DNA from: Trema orientale
Taxonomy: Eukaryota > Streptophyta > Magnoliopsida > Rosales > Cannabaceae
Direction: 5' to 3'
Assembly (NCBI GenBank): GCA_002914845.1
Contig: JXTC01000125.1
Location: forward strand, 566,039-630,038
Length of the DNA stretch: 64,000 nucleotides
Shown: piece after piece, positions 1-11,243 of the stretch
How the letters are laid out: each line of letters opens with the position of its first letter
How positions within the stretch are numbered: the stretch's first letter is position 1
The notes under the pieces: generated by a model
Told to the model about the DNA's origin: nothing
Database searches by the model: none
Seen by the model: the letters and a program-made list of their open reading frames with translations, nothing else
Position numbers and translations under genes: made by a program

Positions 1-137
1 CATGTTTTGTATTGTACAGGCTGTAAATATTTTATAATATAAAAGGGATGTATCGCAGAAGTGTTTTCAGAACTAAATAGAAAGTTTAAATTTTTTTCCA
101 GTATATTCCGCTTTTACGAGGTTAAGTGTCGCTACAT

Positions 138-353
138 TAATTAAGATCAAGGTGCCCACTCACCTTTGCAATTACAAGCTTAGTGCATAGAAATGAAGAC
201 TCATTGGATGAGATACACAATCTCATGTATATATTTAGACCATAATAAAGATTGTAAAAGGTTTTTAAAAAAACTATAATCCAGAAAAAATTTTATTTTC
301 CGTACTTCTGCTCATCTTTGACTTTGCAACTTTTTCGTAAATAATAACCAATA
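138..353 (+). mobile_element. 3' end of a copia-type LTR (fragment)
   Basis: About 216 bases here are the reverse complement, at roughly 80% by eye, of 697-912. The shared block ends in AATAATAACC next to the LTR border in the other copy. Here the border reads CCAATA instead of CCAACA and no primer-binding site follows, so this is a 3' LTR end or a broken LTR. Bases 1-137 to its left do not align with the other copy. It makes an inverted repeat with 697-912 around a 343-base spacer in which I see no gene. Confidence 0.6.
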
Positions 354-682
354 TTTTCTAGTATAAGAAAAATATAAATTCTAGAAAAGCTATCAAGGAG
401 GAAAATATAGTGATGATAGACTACCCTCCTTGTTACAGTTTCAACAAAAAGATTACATTATAAAATTCTATAACCATGACCAAGGTTCATAAAACCAACA
501 TATCTATAAACCATCCATAATATAAAAATTGATATCCATTCATCATCATAAGACAAAATTCAATTAACTATTCATAGAAACCTAGAGTGCCAAAAAATCA
601 CAAACATGCATATAAAAATTAAATGATCAAGAACAAGCCAAAGAGAAGGATTTGCAATAAATAGACTATAACAAAAAGCGTG

Positions 683-694
683 GCTCTGGTACCA
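683..694 (-). other. Retrotransposon primer-binding site (initiator Met tRNA type)
   Basis: On the minus strand the bases read TGGTACCAGAGC, one change from the usual plant copia primer site TGGTATCAGAGC that pairs with initiator methionine tRNA. It lies two bases inside the LTR border at 697, as expected for the start of the internal part of a minus-strand element. Confidence 0.7.
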
Positions 695-696
695 GT

Positions 697-2285
697 TGTT
701 GGTTATTATTTACGAAAAAACATGGCAAAATTAAAGATCAGCAGAAGCATGGAAAACAAAAAATTTTTTGGATTACAGTTTTTTATAAAACCTTTTAGGA
801 TCTTTGTTATGGTCTAAATACATACAAGAGATTGTGTACCTCAACCAGTGAGTCTTCCTTCCTATACACCAAGCTTGTAACTGTAGAGGTGAGTGGATAC
901 CTTGATCTTGATCAACCTTTAAGTGAGAATCCAAGAACTTTAATAGCCTCTAATGGTGGCTCTAATAATTTTCCTCTCTCATTTTTCTCTCAATTTTCTA
1001 TGCTGCTGCTAAACTAATGTCTCGGTCAAAAATAAATCATCTTATAACAAGGGGGGAGTATTTTATAGGCTCCTTCCTTAAAGGGAAAATTCGACCAGCC
1101 CTAGGAGAGATATGGTGGACGAATTTCACTACTATTTCAGCAGTGTGGTGTGCCCAATGGGCTACCCATTAGTCCGATCTTTTTCTCCTTTTTTTTATAA
1201 TTGCCTAGAAAACTATTGAGCCCAATTAATCTCATGTAGCCCAAGATGTTGGTGTAAGTTAAGGACCAAAATAGACCTATTTAATTTAAGCTCCAATAGA
1301 CAAGGGCCTAGTTACAATTAGTTCTTAATACAAATGGGCTTGTACTACTAGTTATGGACTTATTCCACTAAAGGTCCAAACTGTACTCCTGAATTAAATA
1401 AATATCACAAGATATTTTCTAATTAAAATTATATCCATTAGATAATTAACATGTGCATGTATATATCTACATGAATACTGATAATTTGAACTAGATAAAA
1501 TTACTATTTTGCCCTTCCAGTTATATCTTTCAATTCATTGATAAAACACTAAATCTAATGGATGACCAGACTTACAGAAATTCTTCAATTAATAAAATAT
1601 CCAATTTTATTAATTACTTAGCTAAGGTTTAAATCATCCAAGCTCCTATAGCTCCTTAAGGCGGTATTTATTTCTCTATATAATAGAGTTCTGAATTTCA
1701 TATCTATAAGCATATGTTCCCAATACCCATAATAATGTATAACCAAAATACCATGGTCTAGATTGTTAATTTTTTTATCCGTTCTTTTTAACATCTCAAT
1801 AATACAAATTATGAACACGAATTCATCACCTATTTCAAGATTAAGAAAGACATGCATTAATAATTAAATTTGTGAGAATACGTTCTTGTCAACGACACTT
1901 ATTACAAGAATATATTTCACTTAGTCCTTGTTCAATGTTTACACACCAAGACTTTTTGCACATGGTCACACTAATATAGATTAAGACACACTATAAATGC
2001 ATAAATTCTTACAATATAATCTAAGAGAAATGTCCAGCTTCTCTTATTAGTTGTGAACAAACTTATTTGATTTAATCAGAGAAAATATGTCTTAACTTTA
2101 ACAAACAATTTTATTAAAATATTTCTCTAATAAATAAATCATGGAATTTTTCAACATTTATTATTATACCAATAATCAAAATATTATCACAAATACTATG
2201 CATGGAATATCCTTTATTAAATATCTAAGATATTAAATAAATATCCATAAATAATAAATACTTTTTGGGCATAATCCTAATATTA
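697..2285 (-). mobile_element. Copia-type LTR, minus strand
   Basis: The + strand begins TGTTGG next to a Met-tRNA primer site, so in element orientation the LTR ends CCAACA. Blocks such as the one around 1288 (TAAGCTCCAATAGACAAGGG) and 1360-1400 align with the solo LTR at 4344-6151 and with the plus-strand LTR at 22358-24019. The right border is put near 2285 because CTTTTTGGGCATAATCC there aligns with the LTR start of the solo copy. It is about 1.6 kb, close to its relatives. Internal sequence beyond the primer site is cut short by the opposing LTR fragment at 353. Confidence 0.6.
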
Positions 2286-2491
2286 TTAAATATTATATTA
2301 CTTTTATAAGTGGATAAGCATAGTATAAATTAATTAATTTCATAATCTAAAGATAACAAATAAAAAAAGATAAGTAAGTAGTGTAATTATTATTAATTTA
2401 TAAAAATTATTTTAAGTATATTTTATGTTCATAATAAGCCTATAAATAGGGTACTCTCTTGTAAATACAATTAAGCAGCCTCCTATATTTT

Positions 2492-2525
<34 letters not shown>

Positions 2526-4343
2526 GTTTCTGTTTACCCATTGTAATTTCAAGGATTCCTTCTTAGTTTTATTTAAGATTCAAGAAAAGATAATTTTTAT
2601 CTTTATTTTCTCTCAAGATTATAGTTTACCGCTATTAGACTCGATTTCAACCTATGTTATTATGAGTTATAAATTTTATTGAAATTTGAAATTTTTATTA
2701 GATATCATCCTATATATCTACCTAATTTCTGAAAATTTTTAGGTTCATATCTTACTTCTATGATTTAACATAAATCTTTAATACATGCTGGTTGTTATCT
2801 AAGAAAAGCTAGCAAATAAATTTTATCATATCTACTTTATGATTTTAGAGGGTAAATATTATTATTTTGAAGTGAAATTTTCAATAAATGCTTAAATATA
2901 TGTTAGGTTGGGTTCTGTAAAGTTTTGTCCTACCATGAGTTAATTTCAAATTATAATAGGATTTCCTTACAAACTATTTTTAGAATCAGTATATCTGACA
3001 GTTTTATTCATCTAAGATAATATTGTTAAAACCTCACCCTATTGATTTTATTTATACTTGAAACTTTCACTTGACACTAATATACATGTTCTACGAGGTT
3101 CAAAATATTTTCATGATTTTTAGAAATATCTTTAATTAATTATAATTTTTGAAATGACATATAGCTTTGTACATTAAGTGCTGTCATAAATTTTAAGGAA
3201 TAAGTTTAAGAATTATATGTGCTATGTAATAATATAATTTAGACTCTATAATTTTTGTCTAGGTGTAATGATATAATAGAAATGTTACCTTAAAATATCA
3301 AGATTTTTGGATATACAAACGATTCTAGAATTTTCTAGAATTGACTGATAGTTGTAGCTTTAATAGTTTTGATCATCTAAAGATTAGAAATTAGAAAAAA
3401 TGTGTTAGATCTTGTTAAAAATTCAACATAATTTTTTGTAGTTTTTTTATGTTATAATAATTTTTGTGAAGTTTAAGAATAAATAGAATTTTATACTAGA
3501 ATCTAAAATTTTTTAAGTATGCATTGCTTACTGAAATTTTATAATTTTTAGTTACGTATATTCTGAAACATAATTTTATGGTTGTATATTATGAGTATTT
3601 TAAAGACAGATAATTATGTTTCTTATGAACAATAATAATATACATTAATAAATATAATGGATGTTGTTACATGAATAATAATAAAAAAGGATAAAAAGAG
3701 GTATGCCGTTATGACAAGGTTGAGTGAGTGATATATTATTACACACACAATGAAAATTTGCCAAGGACCTAAGGTAAGTAAATCTCACCCTATGTACTTA
3801 TGTAAAAAGTTATATGCTATTATGTGATGTAATTATGATTATATTAATATGTTGTTATATACTCTGCAATATTAGTTGCATTAAGTATGTAAATATGTCA
3901 TAAGTATATACATACATAATTGCACAAAAAAAAAATAAAATTATGATTTTCAATGAAATGAATTTTTAAATGGACTATATATCCAAAACTATGTTTCAAG
4001 AAGAATATTTTATTTATATATTTGTTAAGTTCTAGAAAGGAGTATGGACAACTAACTGAATGACATACAATCACTAAATTAAGAACGAAAGGTTAACTGT
4101 GATACTAGTCATTATAGTACGAAAGTTATATGAGATCCAAATAGCTATAAGATCACATATGCTTATCATGACACCACATTTATAGTTTATTAAATTTGAT
4201 AGACTTGGCATTACACTATAATGAGCTTAAATATAAAAATTTTATGAAATGACAAAGTTTGAGAACAAAAAATATTTTCAAAGAAAGAGATACATAGTTA
4301 TGGCTTTAAAAATGCACTATTCATGTAATATAACATCTATTAC
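2286..4343. other. AT-rich non-coding stretch, probably old LTR; TATA box and CT microsatellite
   Basis: No gene is seen. A TATAAATAGG box at 2441-2450 is followed about 45 bases later by a CT run (about 2493-2522), like the promoter and transcript start of an LTR. Around 3773 the phrase GGTAAGTAAATCTCAC, and past the solo LTR at 6170 the phrase TTTACTTACTAGGCATTAG, resemble the conserved core of the Tekay-type LTR copies at 33885 and 50790. This suggests a degraded gypsy LTR that the copia LTR at 4344 later split. That is inference from short matches. Confidence 0.35.
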
Positions 4344-6151
4344 TGCTGGTAAAGTGACCTAACAGTTAGGAAAAATCATACATACATACAAACTATGGAA
4401 AACACATGATCACATCATGAACACAGCGGAAAAAATTAGCGGATTTAGGTTTTAAAATTTTTTGCATAAAAACAGTTTTCATAACCATAGAACATGCATA
4501 TATCACATACAGGATCATGTATAACATAAATCAAATCTAGATACATAAACCCTAGAGATGAGGTTAGGATTTATCTCTTGTAGTGTGCTCCTCCTTGGTC
4601 TCCTTATTGATGGTGATCAAATCTCCAATCTTAGATCTTTTTGTTTATGCTCTGGCTCTAGGTTGACGAGGCAAGTGGGTACCAAGTTGAATCCTTCATT
4701 GGAGAACGATCAAGAACACCTTCTTGATCCTTTGGAACACCAGAATGTGATATGAGATTGTGAGATTGCAGGAAACTTTTTCTCTCCTCTCTTTCTCAGC
4801 CTTAGCTGAATTCTCTCTCTGTCTCCCTCTGTGTTTCACGTGTAGCACTAGTGTAGGGCTGAGCAGTTTTTTCTCTCATATATCTTATATATATATATGG
4901 GGCCCAAAACTGCTAATCCCAGTCCGACTAGGATTGAGCTTGTTCTCCAATTTGGGCTTTGGGTGTATTTTTATAAATATGTCCAACTCATGTAACTTAT
5001 TTTTAAAACACCAACTTCTGTGTAGAATCATTATTTTACACAGTTTCATGAAACTAATTTCACAAATACCACCAACCAATTAATGAGCTTTGTTGAGCTA
5101 GACAAAGGACCTAATGGATTCAGATAATCTAAGCTCCAATAGCATGATATATACATAATAACTCTTATTATGGTATTTATATAAATACTATTAGTAAAGG
5201 GGACACTCCATTAAAGGCTCAATACTGCACTCTTAGATTAAATGTCATACCTTTTATAGAGATTTAATCAACTAGCCTTTATTAACCGATCCATCTAGCA
5301 TATTCTATATCACATATAGAATCCCTATGTAATGCCGTAGTTGGATAGGTAAAATTACTATAATACCCCTCCAATATATATTTACCATTAAGTTACCATC
5401 TTTCTAGCAAGGAATAATATTGTCGATAATTTTGTTCTCAATAGCCATTTAGAAAAAATTTCCAACCAATTCACAAAGTGAATACTAAGATCTTAGATTT
5501 AATTATTCCATGAATCTTGAAAGACCTTAAAATGACATTAATGTATAATGTCCTTAACTATTTGGTGTTCCCGTCAATTCATAAACCATAACCTCCAATA
5601 TGCCAGAGTTCGCCTCTAATTTCACAGAGGCTAGTCTTTTAACAAATCAAAAGGCTACAGCCCATGAAAGTAAGTCCAGTCAATTATCAAAGATTAAGAT
5701 CCACATACTAAGAGCTAGTTTGTGGTAATATAAGAATTGAATTACGGCACTCTAATTCTTTATCTTACCTGGTCCAGTTCAATATACATAACTTATTTAT
5801 GTTGTACTAGTGTTTCTATCAGAAATCAGACACTTCAATGATTTGATACACATCATTCCCGTTAAGATAGACAAATACTACAATCTTTAGTAAATAATGT
5901 ATTCCGTCTTTATTTACAGATTGTGAACTAATTAATTTAGACTTAGATAAGAAACAAGTTTCTCCATAATTAACACTTAATCATGTTTATTTCTTTATAC
6001 ACAAATAAAGTCATGGAATCTTTTTCAGATAAATAAACTATTCAACTGAGATAGTTTAATATAGCAAATATCATAATTGCATATAAGAGAAAGTTATTTA
6101 CACTGAAAGGGTAAAATTAGAAATCTGCTTTTTAGGACAAATATCCCAACA
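4344..6151 (-). mobile_element. Copia solo LTR with intact 5-bp target duplication
   Basis: The block starts TGCTGG and ends CCCAACA, an imperfect TG...CA terminal pair, and is flanked on both sides by ATTAC (4339-4343 and 6152-6156), the 5-bp duplication expected of an LTR element. In element orientation it begins TGTTGGGATATTTGTCC. It aligns along its length with 22358-24019. No primer-binding site, gag or pol is present, so it is a solo LTR of 1808 bp, the usual product of recombination between two LTRs. Short open frames inside it (for example 4558-4755) are LTR sequence and not genes. Confidence 0.85.
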
Positions 6152-6156
6152 ATTAC

Positions 6157-7393
6157 ATGCATGAGATTTACTTACTAGGCATTAGCTCATTCCATTTATT
6201 TAAATTTCCAGATGAACAGTAAGTCCTACCGGAGGTTAGCTAGTAACTACAGGATTCCAAATGGCACTTGAATGTTTTAAACAACATTATGTTTTATTTT
6301 CAATCAATATTTATTTTTGAACCAAGATTGAATGTTTAAATTTTATAGAGTGTATGAACTTAAATTTTATTTCGAGAGTTATTTCAATTATGAAGTAAAA
6401 ATTAAATTTTTAATAAGAAGTATTTCTTTAGTTTAATTATGAATAATAAGAAATAAAAAAAATTAACTGAATCTTCCGTTTTAATTTTATAAAACAAAGA
6501 TGTAAATTGATATTTTTCCAATCCAGATTTACGAAGTATTATAGCAGCTGAGAGGGATTCTCAGCCATCTAAGTTAGGGAGAGTTTAATGTATTTAGAGT
6601 CGAGTGGGAGATTTGGGTATCTCATATCTTCTTAAATCAAAATTACCTTGTGGTAACATTGAAAATAGAAAGAGAGTTTCTATTTTATGTATAAAACCAT
6701 TTTGTGTATTCTGACCTTAATTTGATTTAGTGGATTTGATATTATTTAGACTTAGTCCCTTGGACGTAGACTAAGAGAAATATTAGTTAAACCAAGTAAA
6801 AAAAACCATGGTATTGATTTTTTACTCTTCCATGCTTTCACTTTTGCAAATCTTGTTTTTCTTGTATTAAGGTATAATGGATGTTTCTAGTTGGTAATCA
6901 ACTTAAATTGGGACCCTTAAAACTTACATTCCTTACTCTGGATTTTTGTCAAAAGCCCTAGAGCCTGATTCAAGGAAGACTCAATTTCCCTCCTTTTCAC
7001 ATATTCTTCTACTTCACTCTCACTTTCTCTCCTCCCAATTAGAACAAGTTAGTTAGGTCTATTGCTCGCCAATCTAAATATTTCTCTATCTATCTATCTA
7101 TAAATCTGTCTTTTTCTTAGACTTTTCACTTAATTTTTCTCTATCTATCCATCTATATCTTTTCCCCTTTCTCGATCTATTTTTCATATAGTCCAAGATT
7201 TGTTTCTGAATATATATATATATATATGTATAAGGGATAATAGTAAAAAAAAAATGCCCTGAAATATGACTTTTTTGTAATTTTAACTATATCTTTTGTC
7301 TTGTACAAAATTATATATCTACATTTTAAATCTTTGCAAATTTGTACCTTTTGTGTACAAATTGAGTGATTTTTGTTTTAAGTTATTTTCAAT
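6157..7393. other. Non-coding stretch; continuation of the split LTR-like remnant
   Basis: No gene is seen. The first ~100 bases carry the TTACT..GC..TAGCTCA core of Tekay-type LTRs and appear to continue the sequence interrupted by the solo LTR. 6940-7200 is pyrimidine-rich with CTAT microsatellite runs, followed by a TA run at 7209-7226. Confidence 0.3.
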
Positions 7394-8052
7394 TGAGGGT
7401 GAGTAGATTTTCACTTAACTGCCTAAACTTTACCATATCATGCAGTGTGGTGTAGTTACTTTATTTCCTGGTGTGGTTTGAGATCCAATTTTTCTTTATT
7501 GGCATGGTGTGGTGTGGAATGTGGAATTTCTATTTCTATAATAAAATGCACCGCATCACACACACCATGTATATTTAATTTAAAAAATATTTTTATACGT
7601 AAATTTACATATATATTATACTAAAATCTAAACTTTCCATTTTGCCTACCATTAAAATACGTAATAATATACATGTATATAAGGGAAAAGTTAGACAAGT
7701 ATGAATGTAATGTTGTGCCTTATTATAAGGTTGCTTAGACAATTATGAATGTATGAGTGTATGATTTTCTTAAATATTTTGGATTTTGTGTTAAATAATT
7801 TTATTTTAGTAGTTATAACTTTTTGAAGATTAATTTTTTTTTCAATTTAGCCCAATTATGTTGTGGCCCATATCAAGGCCCAAACTGCATAAACGGCACC
7901 CTGCACTAAACCGCATAATGTGGTGTGATTTGGTGCGGTTAATAAGTTTTTTTTTTTTAACCGCAGAAGTTAAGATTTTCTTCTACCACACTTTGCAGGT
8001 TGGTAAAGAATTTGTACGTTATACTACCCAATCCACACCGTGCTTACCCCTA
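7394..8052. mobile_element. Non-autonomous hAT-type element (MITE), 659 bp
   Basis: The 8-base TTTTCAAT occurs immediately on both sides (7386-7393 and 8053-8060), the duplication length made by hAT transposases. The ends are imperfect inverted repeats: TGAGGGTGAG on the left, TAGGGGTAAGCAC when the right end is read inward. Subterminal sequence is full of GTGTGGTGTGG and GCGGTT words on the left and their complements on the right, as hAT transposase-binding regions often are. The 73-codon frame at 7858-8079 crosses the right end and is not a gene. Confidence 0.8.
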
Positions 8053-8314
8053 TTTTCAATAACTTTTATTTTTGTGTAGTCAGTAAAAATAAAATATCCT
8101 CAATTCAAATTTCGTGTTTACTGAGAAATTTGTTGGTTGTTTTATATGCAGAAAGTACAAATTTACAGATATTTGTAATATGGGTATATAATTTTGTACA
8201 ACCCAAAAGACAATGTTGAATTTGTAGAAAGACTAAACTTCAAGGTCTTTTTTTTTTTTTTTTTTTGGGCAGATAACCCTATATATAAAGGGCTTTTATT
8301 GGTCTTATTATTTA

Positions 8315-9067
8315 TGAGGTCATGTTTGGTATGCTGTATAAAGATTCTGTATTGTATTAATTAAACACAATATTGTGTTTAGTTGTGCTTTTGTACTATA
8401 CTATTTAATATGACATCAAAATTTAATACAATATGGATAACATTATCTAGTATGAAAGAAAAAAGTCTATATTACACTATATTGTAAGATATTATTATAC
8501 AATACTGAATTTCCTTACTTTTTCTGTCCTTAATTTATCTCTTACCACTTTCTCTTTTTTTAGTTTCTATCTCATCCCTTTCTCTCTTTAAAAAGTGGTA
8601 TTTATAAATAAATTTTAAAAATGTATTTTTCTAAAATTAAATTTATAAAGTGGAATTTTTAAAAAATAGCTTTTAAAAGTGGTAATTTAGAAGTGGTATA
8701 TTTCTAAATAATTTTTTCAAAATAGCATTTTTCTAAATTAACTTTTAAAAATGATATTTTTCAAAAATTAACTTTTAGTACACATCTTAATAAAATGCAA
8801 AACTATACATAACGCAATAAAATACAACCTAATATAATAGGGCGCGTCTACAGTAGGGGCGCCCTTACGTAAGGCTCTGTCTATTCACCGTTGGATGGAA
8901 ATCTGTATATAAATAGATTCTCCACAGATTCCCGTTATTCCCCACAGATTCCCATCCAACGATAATTAAGGCATGATCCTACGTAGGGACGCCCCTACCG
9001 TAGCCATCCCCAATATAATATATTATAATATAATATAATAAAATAAATCCTACCAAACATGACCTCA
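8315..9067. mobile_element. MITE with TGAGGTCATGTTTGGTA terminal repeats
   Basis: The left end TGAGGTCATGTTTGGTA is matched exactly, in reverse complement, by TACCAAACATGACCTCA at the right end. The interior is AT-rich with many TATAAT words and no reading frame. No flanking target duplication is clear, so the superfamily is left open. A second, GC-richer element sits inside it at 8840-9011; without that insert it is about 580 bp. Confidence 0.7.
8840..9011. mobile_element. Small nested MITE, 172 bp, with 9-bp flanking repeat
   Basis: The ends are inverted repeats: left GGGCGCGTCTACAGTAGG, right read inward GGGGATGGCTACGGTAGG. AATATAATA lies directly on both sides (8831-8839 and 9012-9020), a 9-bp duplication as made by Mutator-like transposases, although the TA-rich surroundings weaken this. 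Internal arms around GTTGGATGGAAATCTG and CAGATTCCCATCCAAC let it fold into one hairpin. It is GC-rich compared with its AT-rich host element. Confidence 0.65.
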
Positions 9068-9287
9068 AGTCTTTCTTAAATTATTAGTCTCTTTTTCGTC
9101 CTTCATTTGGCATGAACGCATGTGTCTTTTCAAAGCAAGGAAGAAGACCGTCCTTTTCCATTGGAGAGTTTTTTTTTTTCTTTTATAATAATAATAGTAG
9201 TAATAAGCCCTAGTGAACCATTAGATTTGAAGCTGGGGTGACAATGGAATTAGAATCATTTGGGCTCACTTATGTTGACATCATGGA

Positions 9288-9480
9288 CGAAATAGGCTGA
9301 CTCAAGTGGTAGGAGTACCGGCTCCTTGGGATCTCAGTCCTAGATTCGAGTCACATCAGGACTAGGCGTGAAAACTTATAATAGGGTGGGGTAAGGATTG
9401 GATAGTATTAGATATTTTCCTTTAATTTGTAATAAGTGGAGGTCATTAGTTAAGCCAAACTTTAAAAAAAAATAAAATTA
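9288..9480 (+). mobile_element. tRNA-derived SINE
   Basis: A tRNA-like head carries a box-A-like GGCTGACTCAAGTGGTAGG at 9295 and a box-B-like AGATTCGAGTC near 9342, the two internal RNA polymerase III promoter elements. The tail reads AAGTGGAGGTCATTAGTTAA and then an A-rich end. The same tail, with changes, ends the element at 9725-9880, so both belong to one family. The cloverleaf is too degenerate for a tRNA gene. Confidence 0.65.
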
Positions 9481-9724
9481 AGATATCGTGTAAAGTTTGG
9501 GAACCCCAGGTGATATCTTATTATTTTTTTTAAAACACATGGGCAAAGCTTCGCTGTGAGAGGCTATGTTTTGTTTGTTTCATGAGGAGGCTAGTTATAT
9601 AACCATACGATTTGATCAGAGCACTCATAAAAAAGAGCTTTATATAGTGGCAAAAACTATGCCCCTACTTACTATAGCCACGATCTAATAATAATATTAT
9701 ATATATATATATATATATGCATAT

Positions 9725-9880
9725 TGGGGTTAGCTCAGTAGGTGAGGTGGGGTGAGGCGAAGTGAGAATTGTGTATTAGGTCGGGAGTTCGATTTCAAAA
9801 GTATATGAGTTATTTTCCTTTCTTTATAATAAAGTGGATGTTATTAGTTAAGTCACACTTTTTTTTAAAAAAAAAAATCA
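9725..9880 (+). mobile_element. tRNA-derived SINE, second copy
   Basis: TTAGCTCAGTAGGTGAGG fits polymerase III box A and GGGAGTTCGATTTC fits box B, about 50 bases apart. The tail AAGTGGATGTTATTAGTTAA matches that of the SINE at 9288-9480 and ends in an A run. CATATT on the left (9720) and again after the tail (9892) may be part of a target duplication. It directly follows a TA microsatellite. Confidence 0.65.
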
Positions 9881-10164
9881 CATATTTATAACGTGAAGTC
9901 ATGTGCTATTTTCACTTGGACTCACAACCAAACATATTCTAAAGGTATTTTTGAGATTTTATTAATTTTAATTGATTTAAATTTGGGTTTGATGAGAATA
10001 ATGCATAAGTTTGAAACAATTTTAGAATTTAAGGGTCAATATAATAACAAAATCTAAGAATATAAATCAAATGAAGAGCCAAAATGCATGGTAAAAAAAT
10101 GTTATTATCCTTGTAATTATTCACGCTCACTATAATATGTGTATAGTATATAAACAAATTTAGG

Positions 10165-10408
10165 CGGATGACCAAGATTTTAAATTTGATTAAGTAGATG
10201 TCCACTTTTAAAATTTTATAGCTAAATGTCCAAGTATATACATTTTTATACTTGGTAGATACACATATCTACTAATTTTAGTTACTGTACTGAAATTTAC
10301 TGAGTATATACTTGGTATATAAAATTTTACACTTGATATTTAGGTATATATACAGGACATTTCGCTATAACATTTGACAAAGGGACATTTACTGAAATTG
10401 GTCTAAAA
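10165..10408. mobile_element. Fold-back element / MITE, about 245 bp
   Basis: The arm at 10169-10231, ending ATAGCTAAATGTCC, pairs with the arm at 10354-10404, starting GGACATTTCGCTATAAC. Both arms carry ATGTCC words twice with similar spacing. No reading frame. The element type is open because I could not fix a target duplication. Confidence 0.5.
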
Positions 10409-11243
10409 TTTGATCACATTTTTATAAGCCCCTTTTCTTTTTGAATTAATAAAAGAAATTTATTATTTGTATAATTAAAGAAAATGAGGAATCCTCAAAA
10501 AAAGAAAAAAAAAAAAAAATGAGGAAGAGGGGGAGGGAAAAGTGATAATATAGGGCAAAAAAATAAAAATAAAATAAAAAATAAAAAGACGTGTGTTGCT
10601 CCGTTTGGTCTTTTCTTCACAGCTCACACCCAACGGCACAACCAAGCAACTTCATTGAATAAATTCCATCGCACAAAGTCCTGATTCTCGTGGTTAACCT
10701 CTCACACATTCACTTTCACTTTCACTTTCACTTCTCTGACTTTCTCTCTCTCCTCTTCTTCTTCTTCTTTTTTATTTTTTTTATTTTTTTTAAATAATAT
10801 ATATGCTGATTTTCAAACTATACAAATTTGTAGGCTTCAAATTTCGTGGGTACATGCTGTCCAGACAAAACAATATGTGCTATCTATACAATGGAGAGGA
10901 ACTGTTCGATAAAATGCCTCTAAGAGATTTTTGTTGTTTTTTTTTCCCTTTGAAACTTTGCTCTCTCGTTATTGCACTCTGCAATGTATCAGTATTCGGA
11001 AGTTGTTATACTTTTGTTGATGTTTTTTGTGACTTGTTGTTGTTTTCTTATCTGGTCATATGGTGACAGGGAGTTGCAGGGTGTTAACAGCTCCTTATTG
11101 GCCAAGAATACAGCTTAGCCGAGCTTTCTTTCATTCATTTTACATACAGTGACGAGATTCGGAAATGAAAGGAAAATGTTAGATGTTGATGAACATTCAT
11201 CCAATATAGGCTTCATGAGCCTATTGTGCTACACAGTTGACAA
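10409..11243. promoter_or_regulatory. Upstream region of the PPR gene
   Basis: A-rich and pyrimidine-rich tracts (A run near 10500, CTTT/CTTCTT tracts 10705-10790) sit a few hundred bases before the PPR start. Short upstream ATGs occur. An 87-codon frame at 10803-11066 shows no recognisable domain, and I read it as promoter or leader sequence. No convincing TATA box was picked out. Confidence 0.35.

Noticed and set aside
4558..5083. Two adjacent plus-strand frames of 65 and 107 codons
   Set aside because: Both lie inside the copia solo LTR, in the antisense direction, and are not shared as frames by the other LTR copies.
9725..9800. Functional tRNA gene
   Set aside because: Box A and B are present, but arms do not pair into a proper cloverleaf and the sequence continues into a SINE tail shared with 9288-9480.
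10803..11066. 87-codon frame upstream of the PPR gene
   Set aside because: Cys/Phe-rich translation without a recognisable domain, in pyrimidine-rich upstream DNA. More likely promoter or leader.
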